64,000 bases of DNA. It comes from Candidatus Heimdallarchaeota archaeon. Lineage in GTDB: Archaea; Asgardarchaeota; Heimdallarchaeia; Heimdallarchaeales; Kariarchaeaceae. Under the pieces are notes generated by a model. The model was not told the origin of the DNA, made no database searches, and saw nothing but the letters and a program-made list of their open reading frames with translations. Shown here piece by piece: positions 1 to 7,687 of the stretch. The translations under genes and the position numbers were made by a program. Within the stretch, counting starts at the first letter, position 1, and every line of letters begins with the position of its first letter. Location: positions 62,001 through 126,000 of the forward strand of contig JASBSB010000003.1 of the NCBI GenBank assembly GCA_030149205.1, read 5' to 3'.

Positions 1-776
1 GTTGCTCCTACTAATTCAGGTTTATTAGAAATCTGTTGAGGATAATAAATTCCGGGATTTAACTGACTTGAAATCATCAGAGTTAGAACCAAAAGCAAAA
101 TAAGATAGGTAAATAGTTTATGAACCTGCTTTTCGATTAGAATATCCCTCTTTGTTTCTGATACATGTTGTGTTATTCCGCTTAGAAATTTACGAGGATT
201 TAAATCATAAAATTCATCTTCACTTTCCTCATCATCCTTCCCAAAGACCCAAATACTTACCCCAATTCCACCTGCAACAAGATATAAAATGATCTGGATG
301 CCAATATTCCTTTGTAATGCCAGGCTGAGATGCCCTAAATATTGAGCCTTCAAAACAATTTTTCCAAGCACTGCTTTCATAGGTATCTGGATACTGTTCC
401 CAGAGTAAATATCAGGGATGCTGTTAGTCACAGGATTGTCCCCTTTGACTGAAAGATAATTCTGTCCTAAGCTTTGGGTTTTCAGGATGACCCTATGTAT
501 GACTAGTAAGTTTGAGATAGGGTTATTATATACAATCACATCTCCGACCTTGATTTCCTCCCAATTTGCATGTTGAATAATAAAAATGTCTCCTTGCATG
601 TAAGTAGGATTCATCGAATTAGGGTCACTGTTTTGAATTACAACAAAACTGTATCCCAGAAGAGAATTTAAGGTGCCTGTAATAAACAAAAGGGCGATTA
701 TTACAACCAATCCTAAGAAGAAGTATTCCACATAGTCTTTTTTAATTCGCACTAGCTTATCTCTGAATCTCCCCAA
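1..776 (-). CDS. Signal peptidase I (S26B-like), C-terminus cut by window edge
   Basis: This is a membrane-bound serine protease that would remove signal peptides from exported proteins. Reading the minus strand gives a membrane segment near the N-terminus, then the motif NSMNPTYMQGD, in which the Ser before Met matches the catalytic serine of signal peptidases. VIHRVI follows, with the His used by archaeal and eukaryotic SEC11-type enzymes, and then KGDNP. Two more hydrophobic segments lie towards the C-terminus, so the protein is longer at its end than a minimal SEC11. The frame is open to position 1. No ATG is available after the in-frame stop; TTG at 774-776 is the first candidate start and GTG at 750-752 the next. 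It lies 37 nt after the M50-like gene and may share its transcript. Family call good, start uncertain. Confidence 0.75.
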   Translation of the reverse strand, partial: MGRFRDKLVRIKKDYVEYFFLGLVVIIALLFITGTLNSLLGYSFVVIQNSDPNSMNPTYMQGDIFIIQHANWEEIKVGDVIVYNNPISNLLVIHRVILKTQSLGQNYLSVKGDNPVTNSIPDIYSGNSIQIPMKAVLGKIVLKAQYLGHLSLALQRNIGIQIILYLVAGGIGVSIWVFGKDDEESEDEFYDLNPRKFLSGITQHVSETKRDILIEKQVHKLFTYLILLLVLTLMISSQLNPGIYYPQQISNKPELVGA

Positions 777-813
777 TAAATATTCATCTAAATCATCTTG
801 AAATTATTACTAG

Positions 814-2130
814 TTATACAGGAATTGGGAATGATAATGTTGCGGCAATTACAGCAAGAACCAGCATTATTTTACTGTGAGGTGGAAGCTCACTTATATG
901 ATTTAATACATCAAGGCTTCCATATCTCCCTGTGAAAAAGAAAAGAAGCAGCGCTAAATATACAAGACCATTCATTACCAGTAATAAAATTACGAGAAGT
1001 GAAAGTAGCATGGACTTCTGCTCACCTAAGCTTATTCTAAATAGGGTTCCACCATTGAACTGGTAAATAGGAAGAAACTGTATACCTGTTAAATAAATAA
1101 ACCCATATGCAATTAATGAGTAAGGAGAGAGCAGATAATTCGATGTGTATGACCCCGAAAAATTTAGTAATCCTAAATATTTTCCTAAATTAGTAAACAA
1201 TACCAACACAAGAGGTTCAAAGTTTCCTGAAACAAGAATTGACCTTACACCAAAAAGATGGGCTGCCTGGGCATCTAGAGTATTAGTAGAGATAAGTAGA
1301 AAGAAAGCAACAAGAGAAATCAACCAAACAATGAAGTTACCATAAAAGGAAACGTTGAATAGAGTCCCTTTATTGATGATCTTTTTCTTTTCTAATAGCA
1401 AATTTCCTAAGGTTCCTAATTCAAAGTAAGGTATAATTGGGATAGGAACAGATCTAACTGATTCTTCATTATTTATCTGAGAATTAAAGAGTTGAATTTT
1501 TGAACGTATTAAAACTATAGAAATTACTATCAAAGAAAAGATGCCTGCTTGAATGAGCATGTCCGCAGAGGATGGTAAAGTAAAAAGGCTTAGATAACCA
1601 GTTTCTAAGTGATTGATTGAGTTATTATATCGAAGAACCTCGAAATAACCAGACATTAATATTGTTAAGATGGTAAAAACCCAAAATAATCTATTCCATT
1701 TTTGAAATGTGTTCGAATTAGACCCTGAAGATCTATAGCTATAAACAAGGAGAAAGGAGTCTTTCCTCCTTCCAATTGGATATGCATTCGGGGTTAACCC
1801 AGCGTTAATTGATCGACATTCAGTAACTAGATCAGTAAATGTTTTATCAAGATTAGTTGGAACCTTAACTTCAAAAATTGGAGGAGAGATGGCTTTTGTA
1901 TTAATTATTGGGAACTTTTCCTCTGTGAGGTCTATAAGATCATTTAGTTTAAGGTCAAATTTTTTTCCTTTTGGACCGTCAAAGCTTACCACTACATTTT
2001 CTGGATTTAATTTTAACTTCTCTTCTCTAGATTGTGCGGTCGGATCCAAAACTTGCTCGCCACAATGTATACATTTGCCAGCGGGTGTTTTTTCTCCACA
2101 GGACCAGCAAACGAAGGTTTTATTTGACAC
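814..2130 (-). CDS. Zinc-ribbon M50 (site-2 protease)-like membrane protein, probably inactive
   Basis: The protein has 438 residues. It begins with a zinc ribbon (CWSCG at about 9-13 and CIHCG at about 20-24), then a soluble part of about 110 residues, then six or more membrane segments. The stretch around FELGTLGNLL, followed by KGTLFNVSFYGNFI, matches the GTLGA...R.ALFDIGIAGP pattern of M50/EGY-type intramembrane proteases. QFNGGTLF sits where those enzymes have the DGG metal-ligand motif. The HExxH zinc motif expected before GTLG is missing (IRSKIQLF is there instead) and the Asp of DGG is Asn. I infer a non-catalytic relative that may bind membrane proteins. It lies between a signal peptidase gene and another membrane protein gene on the same strand, so a membrane-protein handling role is plausible. 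The family call rests on motif spacing only. Confidence 0.55.
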   Translation of the reverse strand: MSNKTFVCWSCGEKTPAGKCIHCGEQVLDPTAQSREEKLKLNPENVVVSFDGPKGKKFDLKLNDLIDLTEEKFPIINTKAISPPIFEVKVPTNLDKTFTDLVTECRSINAGLTPNAYPIGRRKDSFLLVYSYRSSGSNSNTFQKWNRLFWVFTILTILMSGYFEVLRYNNSINHLETGYLSLFTLPSSADMLIQAGIFSLIVISIVLIRSKIQLFNSQINNEESVRSVPIPIIPYFELGTLGNLLLEKKKIINKGTLFNVSFYGNFIVWLISLVAFFLLISTNTLDAQAAHLFGVRSILVSGNFEPLVLVLFTNLGKYLGLLNFSGSYTSNYLLSPYSLIAYGFIYLTGIQFLPIYQFNGGTLFRISLGEQKSMLLSLLVILLLVMNGLVYLALLLFFFTGRYGSLDVLNHISELPPHSKIMLVLAVIAATLSFPIPV

Positions 2131-2193
2131 TAAGAAAAAGTAGGAACCTAGTTTATTAAGTTCTACACATGAGCATGGAAAAGTAATAGAATC

Positions 2194-3084
2194 TTAATAT
2201 CTCTTTTCTTTTGCAATGAGACCTCTGACAAATCTAAGTGACATTGCTACTAACAATAGCACGAAAGTATTTGCCCAGTTGTATAAAATGAATTGATTTG
2301 AATTTTGAATTGAAGCGTATATGTACATCCCTCCACTACTAAGCCAGAATATACCCTCGAATATGCCTAAGACATAATAATCATTGATCACTCTTTTTGA
2401 GACACTTGACAGGACAATTAGTAGACCCATAACTGAAATTCCAGCACCAAGGTACAAATCTGAGGTTATATACAGCCATTCTATATCATAAACCGTCATA
2501 TAGCCGAAATAATATGCAATAAATGAATAACTTAACACCGCGGAAATCCCCAAAAATCCAAAGGATTCAAGGACAATAAAGATATTTTTTCCTCGAAGAA
2601 GTAGTATTGATATGAAAAGAAATACACCTCCGCCTAAAAGTGATCCACCTATCAGTATTGGAGAGTACTGATATATTATTGTATTCCATAACTCAGAAAA
2701 AGTGTTAACGTGTATCTGGGCCAGATAATTCTCTAAAACAAAAAATGGGTCAAAAGAACCTACAGCATGTAAAATCAAATTATAAAACCCACCCATGAAG
2801 AGTGAAGAACCGATCAACATAATAATTCGTTTAACCCAATTTGCAGTTACAATAGGGGTATCTTTCAGGTGACTAATTTGAGAAACAGAATCTAGGTCTA
2901 CTCCTGCTATTTGCTCATACTGTTTATGTAATTTAGTGTAATATTCTTCGAGATCATTTCTCTTCTTAAGCAGATCTGCATTGGTTTTATCCTTTGCCAA
3001 TTTTTCATTTACGTTGTGTATCTCTCTACTGGTTGCTTCAATTTCTAAACGTAAATTAGCTCTAATTCTTTTTTGACTGTCCAC
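2194..3084 (-). CDS. Coiled-coil membrane protein, unknown function
   Basis: The 296 residues divide into a charged, heptad-like N-terminal coiled coil (about residues 1-62, rich in Lys, Glu, Asp and Leu) and a C-terminal part with about six hydrophobic helices (starting near residue 85). I do not recognise a family. The ATG start is followed directly by the coiled coil, with no signal peptide. It is the first gene of a minus-strand group that continues, after 63 nt, into the M50-like protein and then the signal peptidase. A membrane anchor with a cytoplasmic coiled coil could serve as a scaffold, but nothing in the sequence gives a reaction. Confidence 0.6.
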   Translation of the reverse strand: MDSQKRIRANLRLEIEATSREIHNVNEKLAKDKTNADLLKKRNDLEEYYTKLHKQYEQIAGVDLDSVSQISHLKDTPIVTANWVKRIIMLIGSSLFMGGFYNLILHAVGSFDPFFVLENYLAQIHVNTFSELWNTIIYQYSPILIGGSLLGGGVFLFISILLLRGKNIFIVLESFGFLGISAVLSYSFIAYYFGYMTVYDIEWLYITSDLYLGAGISVMGLLIVLSSVSKRVINDYYVLGIFEGIFWLSSGGMYIYASIQNSNQFILYNWANTFVLLLVAMSLRFVRGLIAKEKRY

Positions 3085-3190
3085 ATCTGAGGTTAATAAT
3101 TATATTTTATTATCTTTCTCTTTCATCTTTAATAATTCGTAAAAAGTAATTTGTTAATTTATACTCCATAGTTCACTAAATCAAAGTTCG

Positions 3191-3200
3191 CATTTTTAAA
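3191..3200 (+). promoter_or_regulatory. TATA-like box for the gene at 3223
   Basis: The run CATTTTTAAA is centred about 27 nt before the TTG at 3223. This spacing is what an archaeal TATA box needs to place transcription start at the first codon, so it supports a leaderless mRNA with a TTG start. Confidence 0.4.
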
Positions 3201-3222
3201 GGTCATCACCATATTTTTACTA

Positions 3223-3672
3223 TTGAAATATGCACAAGTTACAGAGGAGAAAATACGCGAGCTGTTGACGTCTGAAACCTTTAATCCTAGTATTCAGACT
3301 GAATTAGAATACATAATTGGACTTAGAAGGAAGTATTCACCTTTAAGTGATATTCTATCAATTTTAAAACGAGAGGGAAAGAGTCTCACTTTTATAACTT
3401 TTAAAAAATCTGGGTTCCAGTTTCTCCCTCTCCGGAATGTGATAAGAGTTTTACTTAAACTTAGTAGCGTTGAATCCTCTCATCTTTACAAAAAAATTGA
3501 AATTTATGGTATGGAAATTGGTTGTGACTATTTTAAAGGAAAGTGTTGTATATACTTAGAAGAATCTTGTATAAAAATTAATTACTTGTGGAGATGGACA
3601 GGCTTTGAAGGAGATATCCATTATGACAAATTTATAAATTTTGAGACAATTGAAATATCGTTAGAAAATTAA
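3223..3672 (+). CDS. Unknown protein, 149 aa
   Basis: I do not recognise this protein. It starts with TTG, supported by a TATA-like box about 27 nt upstream and no nearby ATG. The N-terminal 60 residues look helical and basic (TEEKIRELL, YIIGLRRKY, ILSILKREGKS), a layout compatible with a small winged-helix or other nucleic-acid-binding fold. The rest is mixed strand and helix with three Cys near residues 101-108 and 116. It converges on the HerA-type ATPase gene with a 4-nt overlap of the 3' ends. Confidence 0.5.
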   Translation: MKYAQVTEEKIRELLTSETFNPSIQTELEYIIGLRRKYSPLSDILSILKREGKSLTFITFKKSGFQFLPLRNVIRVLLKLSSVESSHLYKKIEIYGMEIGCDYFKGKCCIYLEESCIKINYLWRWTGFEGDIHYDKFINFETIEISLEN

Positions 3673-5504
3673 CTAGACAATAATTGTTGTAATTGTAGTA
3701 TCTTCATTTCAACCGTTTTTTCTGCGTGAATTGGGCTTAAACTTTCTGGGTTATAACTAAATACCCATGATCTAAGTTCCCGATGGTAAGAAAGATACTC
3801 ACCAATGTCTAAGTTAGGGATGAACTTTTTAATTTGGTCAGTGAACAGTGTATCTAAATCTGAATTGGTTGTAAAGGATTTTCTAAGTCTAAAAACTAAA
3901 ATTTCAGAGTTACTCACAACCCAAGGATCAAACTCAGGTGCTTGAGAAATTGCCATCAAAAATAATCCAAACTTTCTACCTTCAGAGGCTAAATTTCGTA
4001 TCCATTTGTCATTAGCAAGATTCTGAGCCTCCTCTGCAACTATTAGTATCCTGTCACTTATTTTTTCCTGAATTGCCATATTTAGAATTCTCTTTAATAT
4101 GGTCGAAACTATTGTTGTTACAATCCAGGGTTCATCATAAGTTGGCCAAAAAACTATTGTTTCAGCAGAGCTGGTTGGTAATATAACATCTTCTTCTTTG
4201 TCAAGAAGACTCTCAATGGTATCGACAACAAATCTTGAAATAGTAGGTCTTGTTTGTTCTTCTATAGCCTGAAGCTTTTGTGCGAGGTCATCGGGCGATG
4301 CCCCTTCCTGAGAAAATACAGTTTGTTGGGTTCGAATATGCTCCTGAGCAGTTGTAAAAGTATCTCCTATCTCATAGACGGGATAATAACTGGTTACCTC
4401 TGGTTTTTGTTCGCCACCGATTTGAATTATTTGATCAGCGATATCTGCATATTCCAAGTGGTGATCAAAAATAAATACAGTCGTATCTTGAACACGTTTG
4501 TTTTCTTTTATAATTTGTTTGACCAGTGTTGTCTTTCCAACCCCTGTCTGACCTACGATAGACAAATGAGGAGATCCTGCGGGGTTTGCACCCAATATAG
4601 GTACTTCACCAACTGCAACAGGGATATTGAGTTTCATCTTGTTGACATATTTTGTTAGCAAGTCCTCTAATCGGTCTAAATATGGAGATTCAATCAAGGT
4701 ATGTGGAATAATTTTTGATTTTACATGACTTATAGTGTATGAATCAACATTTTCGTTTGAAAATCCACGAATCAGAGCTTCTAAAGCCATGAGTCTTGAG
4801 TCAAGATATTCAAAATCCTCATGAGCATATTTTTTTAGTACCCTTAGTAATTCCAATCCCTCTGTTAAAAAGGAAGTCTCAGAATTATACCTTTCAACCA
4901 TTAATCCAAGCAATTTCAAGAAAGCATTATAAATTTGTAAGGCTATATCTTCTGGATTCCCCTTTCTTTTGAAGAAAAACCCACTTGATTCAGATTGAAA
5001 CTTTTGAATCTGTTCAATGAGTTCTTCTATTAGCTCCTCTTTTTTGTCTTTAGCGTATTTAAGATACCTAAGACAGTAATCGTCTAAACCCTCGAGTAAA
5101 AGGTCAACTATGATATTAATAATCTGTTCAATCCAATCAATCCCCTGAGCCATCTCAAGAGCACCAACTCTAGATTTTACCGCATCACTCAGGTCTTCAT
5201 TCAGTGTTTCTAAAATTTTGGCTTTAAAATGGTAGGCGTAAAGGATAAAGAAAGGGCCGAGTTTGTCAAAATACGGTGCCTCAAGATTTCCTCTCTCAAT
5301 CACCACTTGTAATATTTTTTCAAGACGTGACAAAAGAAGGTGAGACTCTTTCTTTTTACCGACTCCTTCAAAGTATAAAATTGCCTTTTCATATTCTCTG
5401 TATCCACTTAAGTAATCTGTAGTAGAACCTGAGCTAATGGCTTGTTTAAGGGTTTCTTCGGCATCTTTGGCATAGTCCATATAAGATTGAATTGCTTGTT
5501 CCAC
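3669..5504 (-). CDS. HerA/FtsK-superfamily ATPase with helical N-terminal half
   Basis: This 611-residue protein joins an alpha-helical N-terminal half (about 1-290, TPR-like in look) to a HerA/DUF87-type P-loop ATPase. Walker A is GQTGVGKTT near residue 318, in the VGQTGVGKT form typical of HerA and conjugation ATPases. IFDHHLEY follows as the first acidic loop. Walker B is ILIVAEEAQN, and SEGRKFGLFLMAISQAP follows as the sensor and arginine-finger region. HerA proteins form hexameric rings that move or remodel DNA, and classical ones pair with the nuclease NurA. No NurA, Mre11 or Rad50 gene is adjacent, so this is probably a specialised HerA relative whose helical half supplies the partner contact. 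It is transcribed alone. Confidence 0.75.
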   Translation of the reverse strand: MEQAIQSYMDYAKDAEETLKQAISSGSTTDYLSGYREYEKAILYFEGVGKKKESHLLLSRLEKILQVVIERGNLEAPYFDKLGPFFILYAYHFKAKILETLNEDLSDAVKSRVGALEMAQGIDWIEQIINIIVDLLLEGLDDYCLRYLKYAKDKKEELIEELIEQIQKFQSESSGFFFKRKGNPEDIALQIYNAFLKLLGLMVERYNSETSFLTEGLELLRVLKKYAHEDFEYLDSRLMALEALIRGFSNENVDSYTISHVKSKIIPHTLIESPYLDRLEDLLTKYVNKMKLNIPVAVGEVPILGANPAGSPHLSIVGQTGVGKTTLVKQIIKENKRVQDTTVFIFDHHLEYADIADQIIQIGGEQKPEVTSYYPVYEIGDTFTTAQEHIRTQQTVFSQEGASPDDLAQKLQAIEEQTRPTISRFVVDTIESLLDKEEDVILPTSSAETIVFWPTYDEPWIVTTIVSTILKRILNMAIQEKISDRILIVAEEAQNLANDKWIRNLASEGRKFGLFLMAISQAPEFDPWVVSNSEILVFRLRKSFTTNSDLDTLFTDQIKKFIPNLDIGEYLSYHRELRSWVFSYNPESLSPIHAEKTVEMKILQLQQLLSS

Positions 5505-5677
5505 GAGAGTTTCCTCCAGAAAGTCACCGTATTTCCGGTAAGGTTTTCCTTTAGCAAATTTGGGTAAGCTTAATTATTAAGGTTTTTTCTTGCTAGCTTG
5601 ATTTATCCCACTTATTTTAAAGGAAAGGTATCCACAATTGTAAATTAAGAATAATTTATTTGAAGAAGAGAGAATAA

Positions 5678-5687
5678 GCTTATATGA
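5678..5687 (+). promoter_or_regulatory. TATA-like box for the gene at 5710
   Basis: GCTTATATGA is centred about 27 nt before the ATG at 5710, the spacing expected for an archaeal promoter with a leaderless transcript. Confidence 0.5.
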
Positions 5688-5709
5688 TAACACTCCCCAC
5701 ACACTGTTA

Positions 5710-6282
5710 ATGATACAACTCTTGGACAAGGAGAGTATTGGTGATGAGCTAGTTGAAAGAATTGTGATTAGACTTACTGATCAGGGATATGATGAGGTTT
5801 TTCAGGTTTTAAGCAAATTGTTTCCAAAAGCCAAAGCAATGAGACTTCGTTCAATGTCTGAAGACCTTTCTGAGAAAAGAGACAACAGACTAATAGAATT
5901 CAACAATTTGATAGAAATGGAACCATTGGATCTGGAACTATTTAATACCCTCTCCAGTGCGGATCAAGATCCACAATTGATTTTCAACAGGGGGTCATGG
6001 GATCCCACAAAGTTTGAGCTCAAATTGGTTTGTGCGAGAACCCCATTAAAGGAATTTTTTGATGAGTGTAAAAGTATAACCTGTGAAAATTGTATAGTTA
6101 GCAGACTAGAAGCGTTTTCTCCTTGGAAAATCACATTGAACAGGGTTGAGGATCGAAGAGTTGATTTATGTAACAACTGTGGAATAATCCTTAGCAAGAA
6201 GGACCAAATTTTCTTAAGGAATGAGAGACTAACCTACGTGTGTCATAATTGTGGTCACAAAGGGTGGAATAAAGCTAAATAA
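5710..6282 (+). CDS. Unknown Cys-rich (zinc ribbon) protein, 190 aa
   Basis: I do not recognise the family. The N-terminal 100 residues are helical. The C-terminal part has paired cysteines: CKSITCENC near 117-125, CNNCG near 156-160 and CHNCGHKG near 179-186. The last two pairs have the spacing of a zinc ribbon. A TATA-like box 27 nt upstream supports the ATG. The 3' end overlaps the end of the topoisomerase VI subunit A gene by 8 nt on the opposite strand. A nucleic-acid or protein adaptor role is possible, but this is inference only. Confidence 0.6.
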   Translation: MIQLLDKESIGDELVERIVIRLTDQGYDEVFQVLSKLFPKAKAMRLRSMSEDLSEKRDNRLIEFNNLIEMEPLDLELFNTLSSADQDPQLIFNRGSWDPTKFELKLVCARTPLKEFFDECKSITCENCIVSRLEAFSPWKITLNRVEDRRVDLCNNCGIILSKKDQIFLRNERLTYVCHNCGHKGWNKAK

Positions 6283-7687
6283 AATTACTGGTTTCTAATT
6301 TATCTGGTAAATAGTGATTTGTTATGAACTGAGGGTCTCTGGCATTTAAAGCCTGTATTTCTGCTTTAACGCCCAAAGACTGCAAAGTTTCCAGCTGTTT
6401 TCGCCACTTTGGTTTCCTTCGAACAAATTCTTCTTCCAACATTAATTTAATTTTGTTCTCATCGTTTTTAGTCAGCTTAATATGAGTTGAGGATGGAATA
6501 TGAAACCCAGAATCATCTTGCAGATCGGAAGGTAACAACCCCAACCATTTCATATTTGGAACAGCTAAGTTTGAGGCTTCAAAAGATAATGATTTAGACC
6601 CAACAGTGTATACTCTCATAATTTCTATTCCATAAACATCAGCATCCATGATTGCTAAAATTGGTAATTTCAATTCCTCATCAATCTTCTTAAGAAACAT
6701 TCTCGTTGCCATATCAGGTTGTCCTTTTGCTGTGACAATGATTGATGGGATATAATCATAGAATTGATCCTCTGCCAATCTATTAAAGACTGCATCTTTT
6801 TCAATAACCAGAACCATTTCTGCGTCACTTTGAATGTTCGAGATTTCTTCTACCATTGGGGCAATGGATTTCCCGGTTCCGATTTTAGTACAATCAATAA
6901 AATCTCCTTTTTCTTCAAATTGAAGCTTTCCAATCACCACACCTTTTGATGAGGCACTAACATTCAGGGAAGGCCTTGTAACTTGGAGTAATGCGCTAAG
7001 ATCTTCTATAAGGCTGTCTGAAGTGCTCTGCCCTTCGAATGCGTTTACATCTTGGTAGAATATATCTCTCTTTGTTGCATGTATATCTCTACTTAAAATT
7101 TCATCTAAGATAACCATCAACCTTGAAAGTTGATAAAAAGATTTTACTGAAGACAAGCTTCTAAATGCACGTTCAATTTTCTGTCGACCTAAAAGCACAT
7201 ATTCGCTCTCTTCATCATATCCTATGTTATCTCCAGAACGTGATGGAATGGAAAACGATGCTTCAGACGGATTCTTAAGAGAATCAAGAACAAATTGTTT
7301 TACAATCTGAGTGAGTCGACTCCTCGTCTCCTCTTCCTCAGTTTGATCAACTTTAAGAATACCGTAAGGCATGATCATTTCATCAGAATATTTACTCTGA
7401 AGGTCTCTAAAGTAGCTCTGGAACTTACTTAAACTTACATCTCTTTTTACATCTATTTCAAGTTTATCTGCCTTAAGGTCGTAGTCACTCAATTTCTTCT
7501 TAGGATCCAAGAAATACCATTTTTTCTTAACACGGATAAATAGTACAAATTTGCTGTTAGGAAGGTTGAACTCTTTTTTGACTTCCTTTTTTAGATCTGC
7601 CATTTCCCAAGTTGTATCTAAATTCAATATGGAATGCTCAACTGGTAGTGTTGTAGAATTTCGGATGGGGATCTCTCTTTTGACCAT
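6275..7687 (-). CDS. top6A: DNA topoisomerase VI subunit A, Spo11/plant-Top6A-like, with ubiquitin-like N-terminal extension
   Basis: Subunit A makes the double-strand cut of topoisomerase VI. Residues about 14-82 form an extension that resembles a ubiquitin or FERM-F0 beta-grasp domain: KKLSDYDLKADKLEIDVK can be laid over the ubiquitin segment around LSDYNI. The winged-helix (CAP-like) domain carries TKRDIFYQD, with Tyr211 at the catalytic position. The Toprim domain has IEKDA (Glu296) and DADVYGIEI (Asp348 and Asp350), all conserved. The segments KGQPDMATRMFLKK, GSKSLSFEASNLAVP and WLGLLPSDL read much closer to what I recall of human SPO11 and plant Top6A than to standard archaeal Top6A (YGWYIYSVIK-type). 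The gene directly abuts subunit B (TAA then ATG), with a GGAGG ribosome site inside the end of B. Function is sure; the eukaryote-like affinity needs a tree. Confidence 0.95.
   Translation of the reverse strand: MVKREIPIRNSTTLPVEHSILNLDTTWEMADLKKEVKKEFNLPNSKFVLFIRVKKKWYFLDPKKKLSDYDLKADKLEIDVKRDVSLSKFQSYFRDLQSKYSDEMIMPYGILKVDQTEEEETRSRLTQIVKQFVLDSLKNPSEASFSIPSRSGDNIGYDEESEYVLLGRQKIERAFRSLSSVKSFYQLSRLMVILDEILSRDIHATKRDIFYQDVNAFEGQSTSDSLIEDLSALLQVTRPSLNVSASSKGVVIGKLQFEEKGDFIDCTKIGTGKSIAPMVEEISNIQSDAEMVLVIEKDAVFNRLAEDQFYDYIPSIIVTAKGQPDMATRMFLKKIDEELKLPILAIMDADVYGIEIMRVYTVGSKSLSFEASNLAVPNMKWLGLLPSDLQDDSGFHIPSSTHIKLTKNDENKIKLMLEEEFVRRKPKWRKQLETLQSLGVKAEIQALNARDPQFITNHYLPDKLETSNFI

Noticed and set aside
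1145..2143. Plus-strand frames over the M50-like gene.
   Set aside because: They are complements of a real coding frame with membrane helices; the minus-strand frame has zinc ribbon and family patterns.
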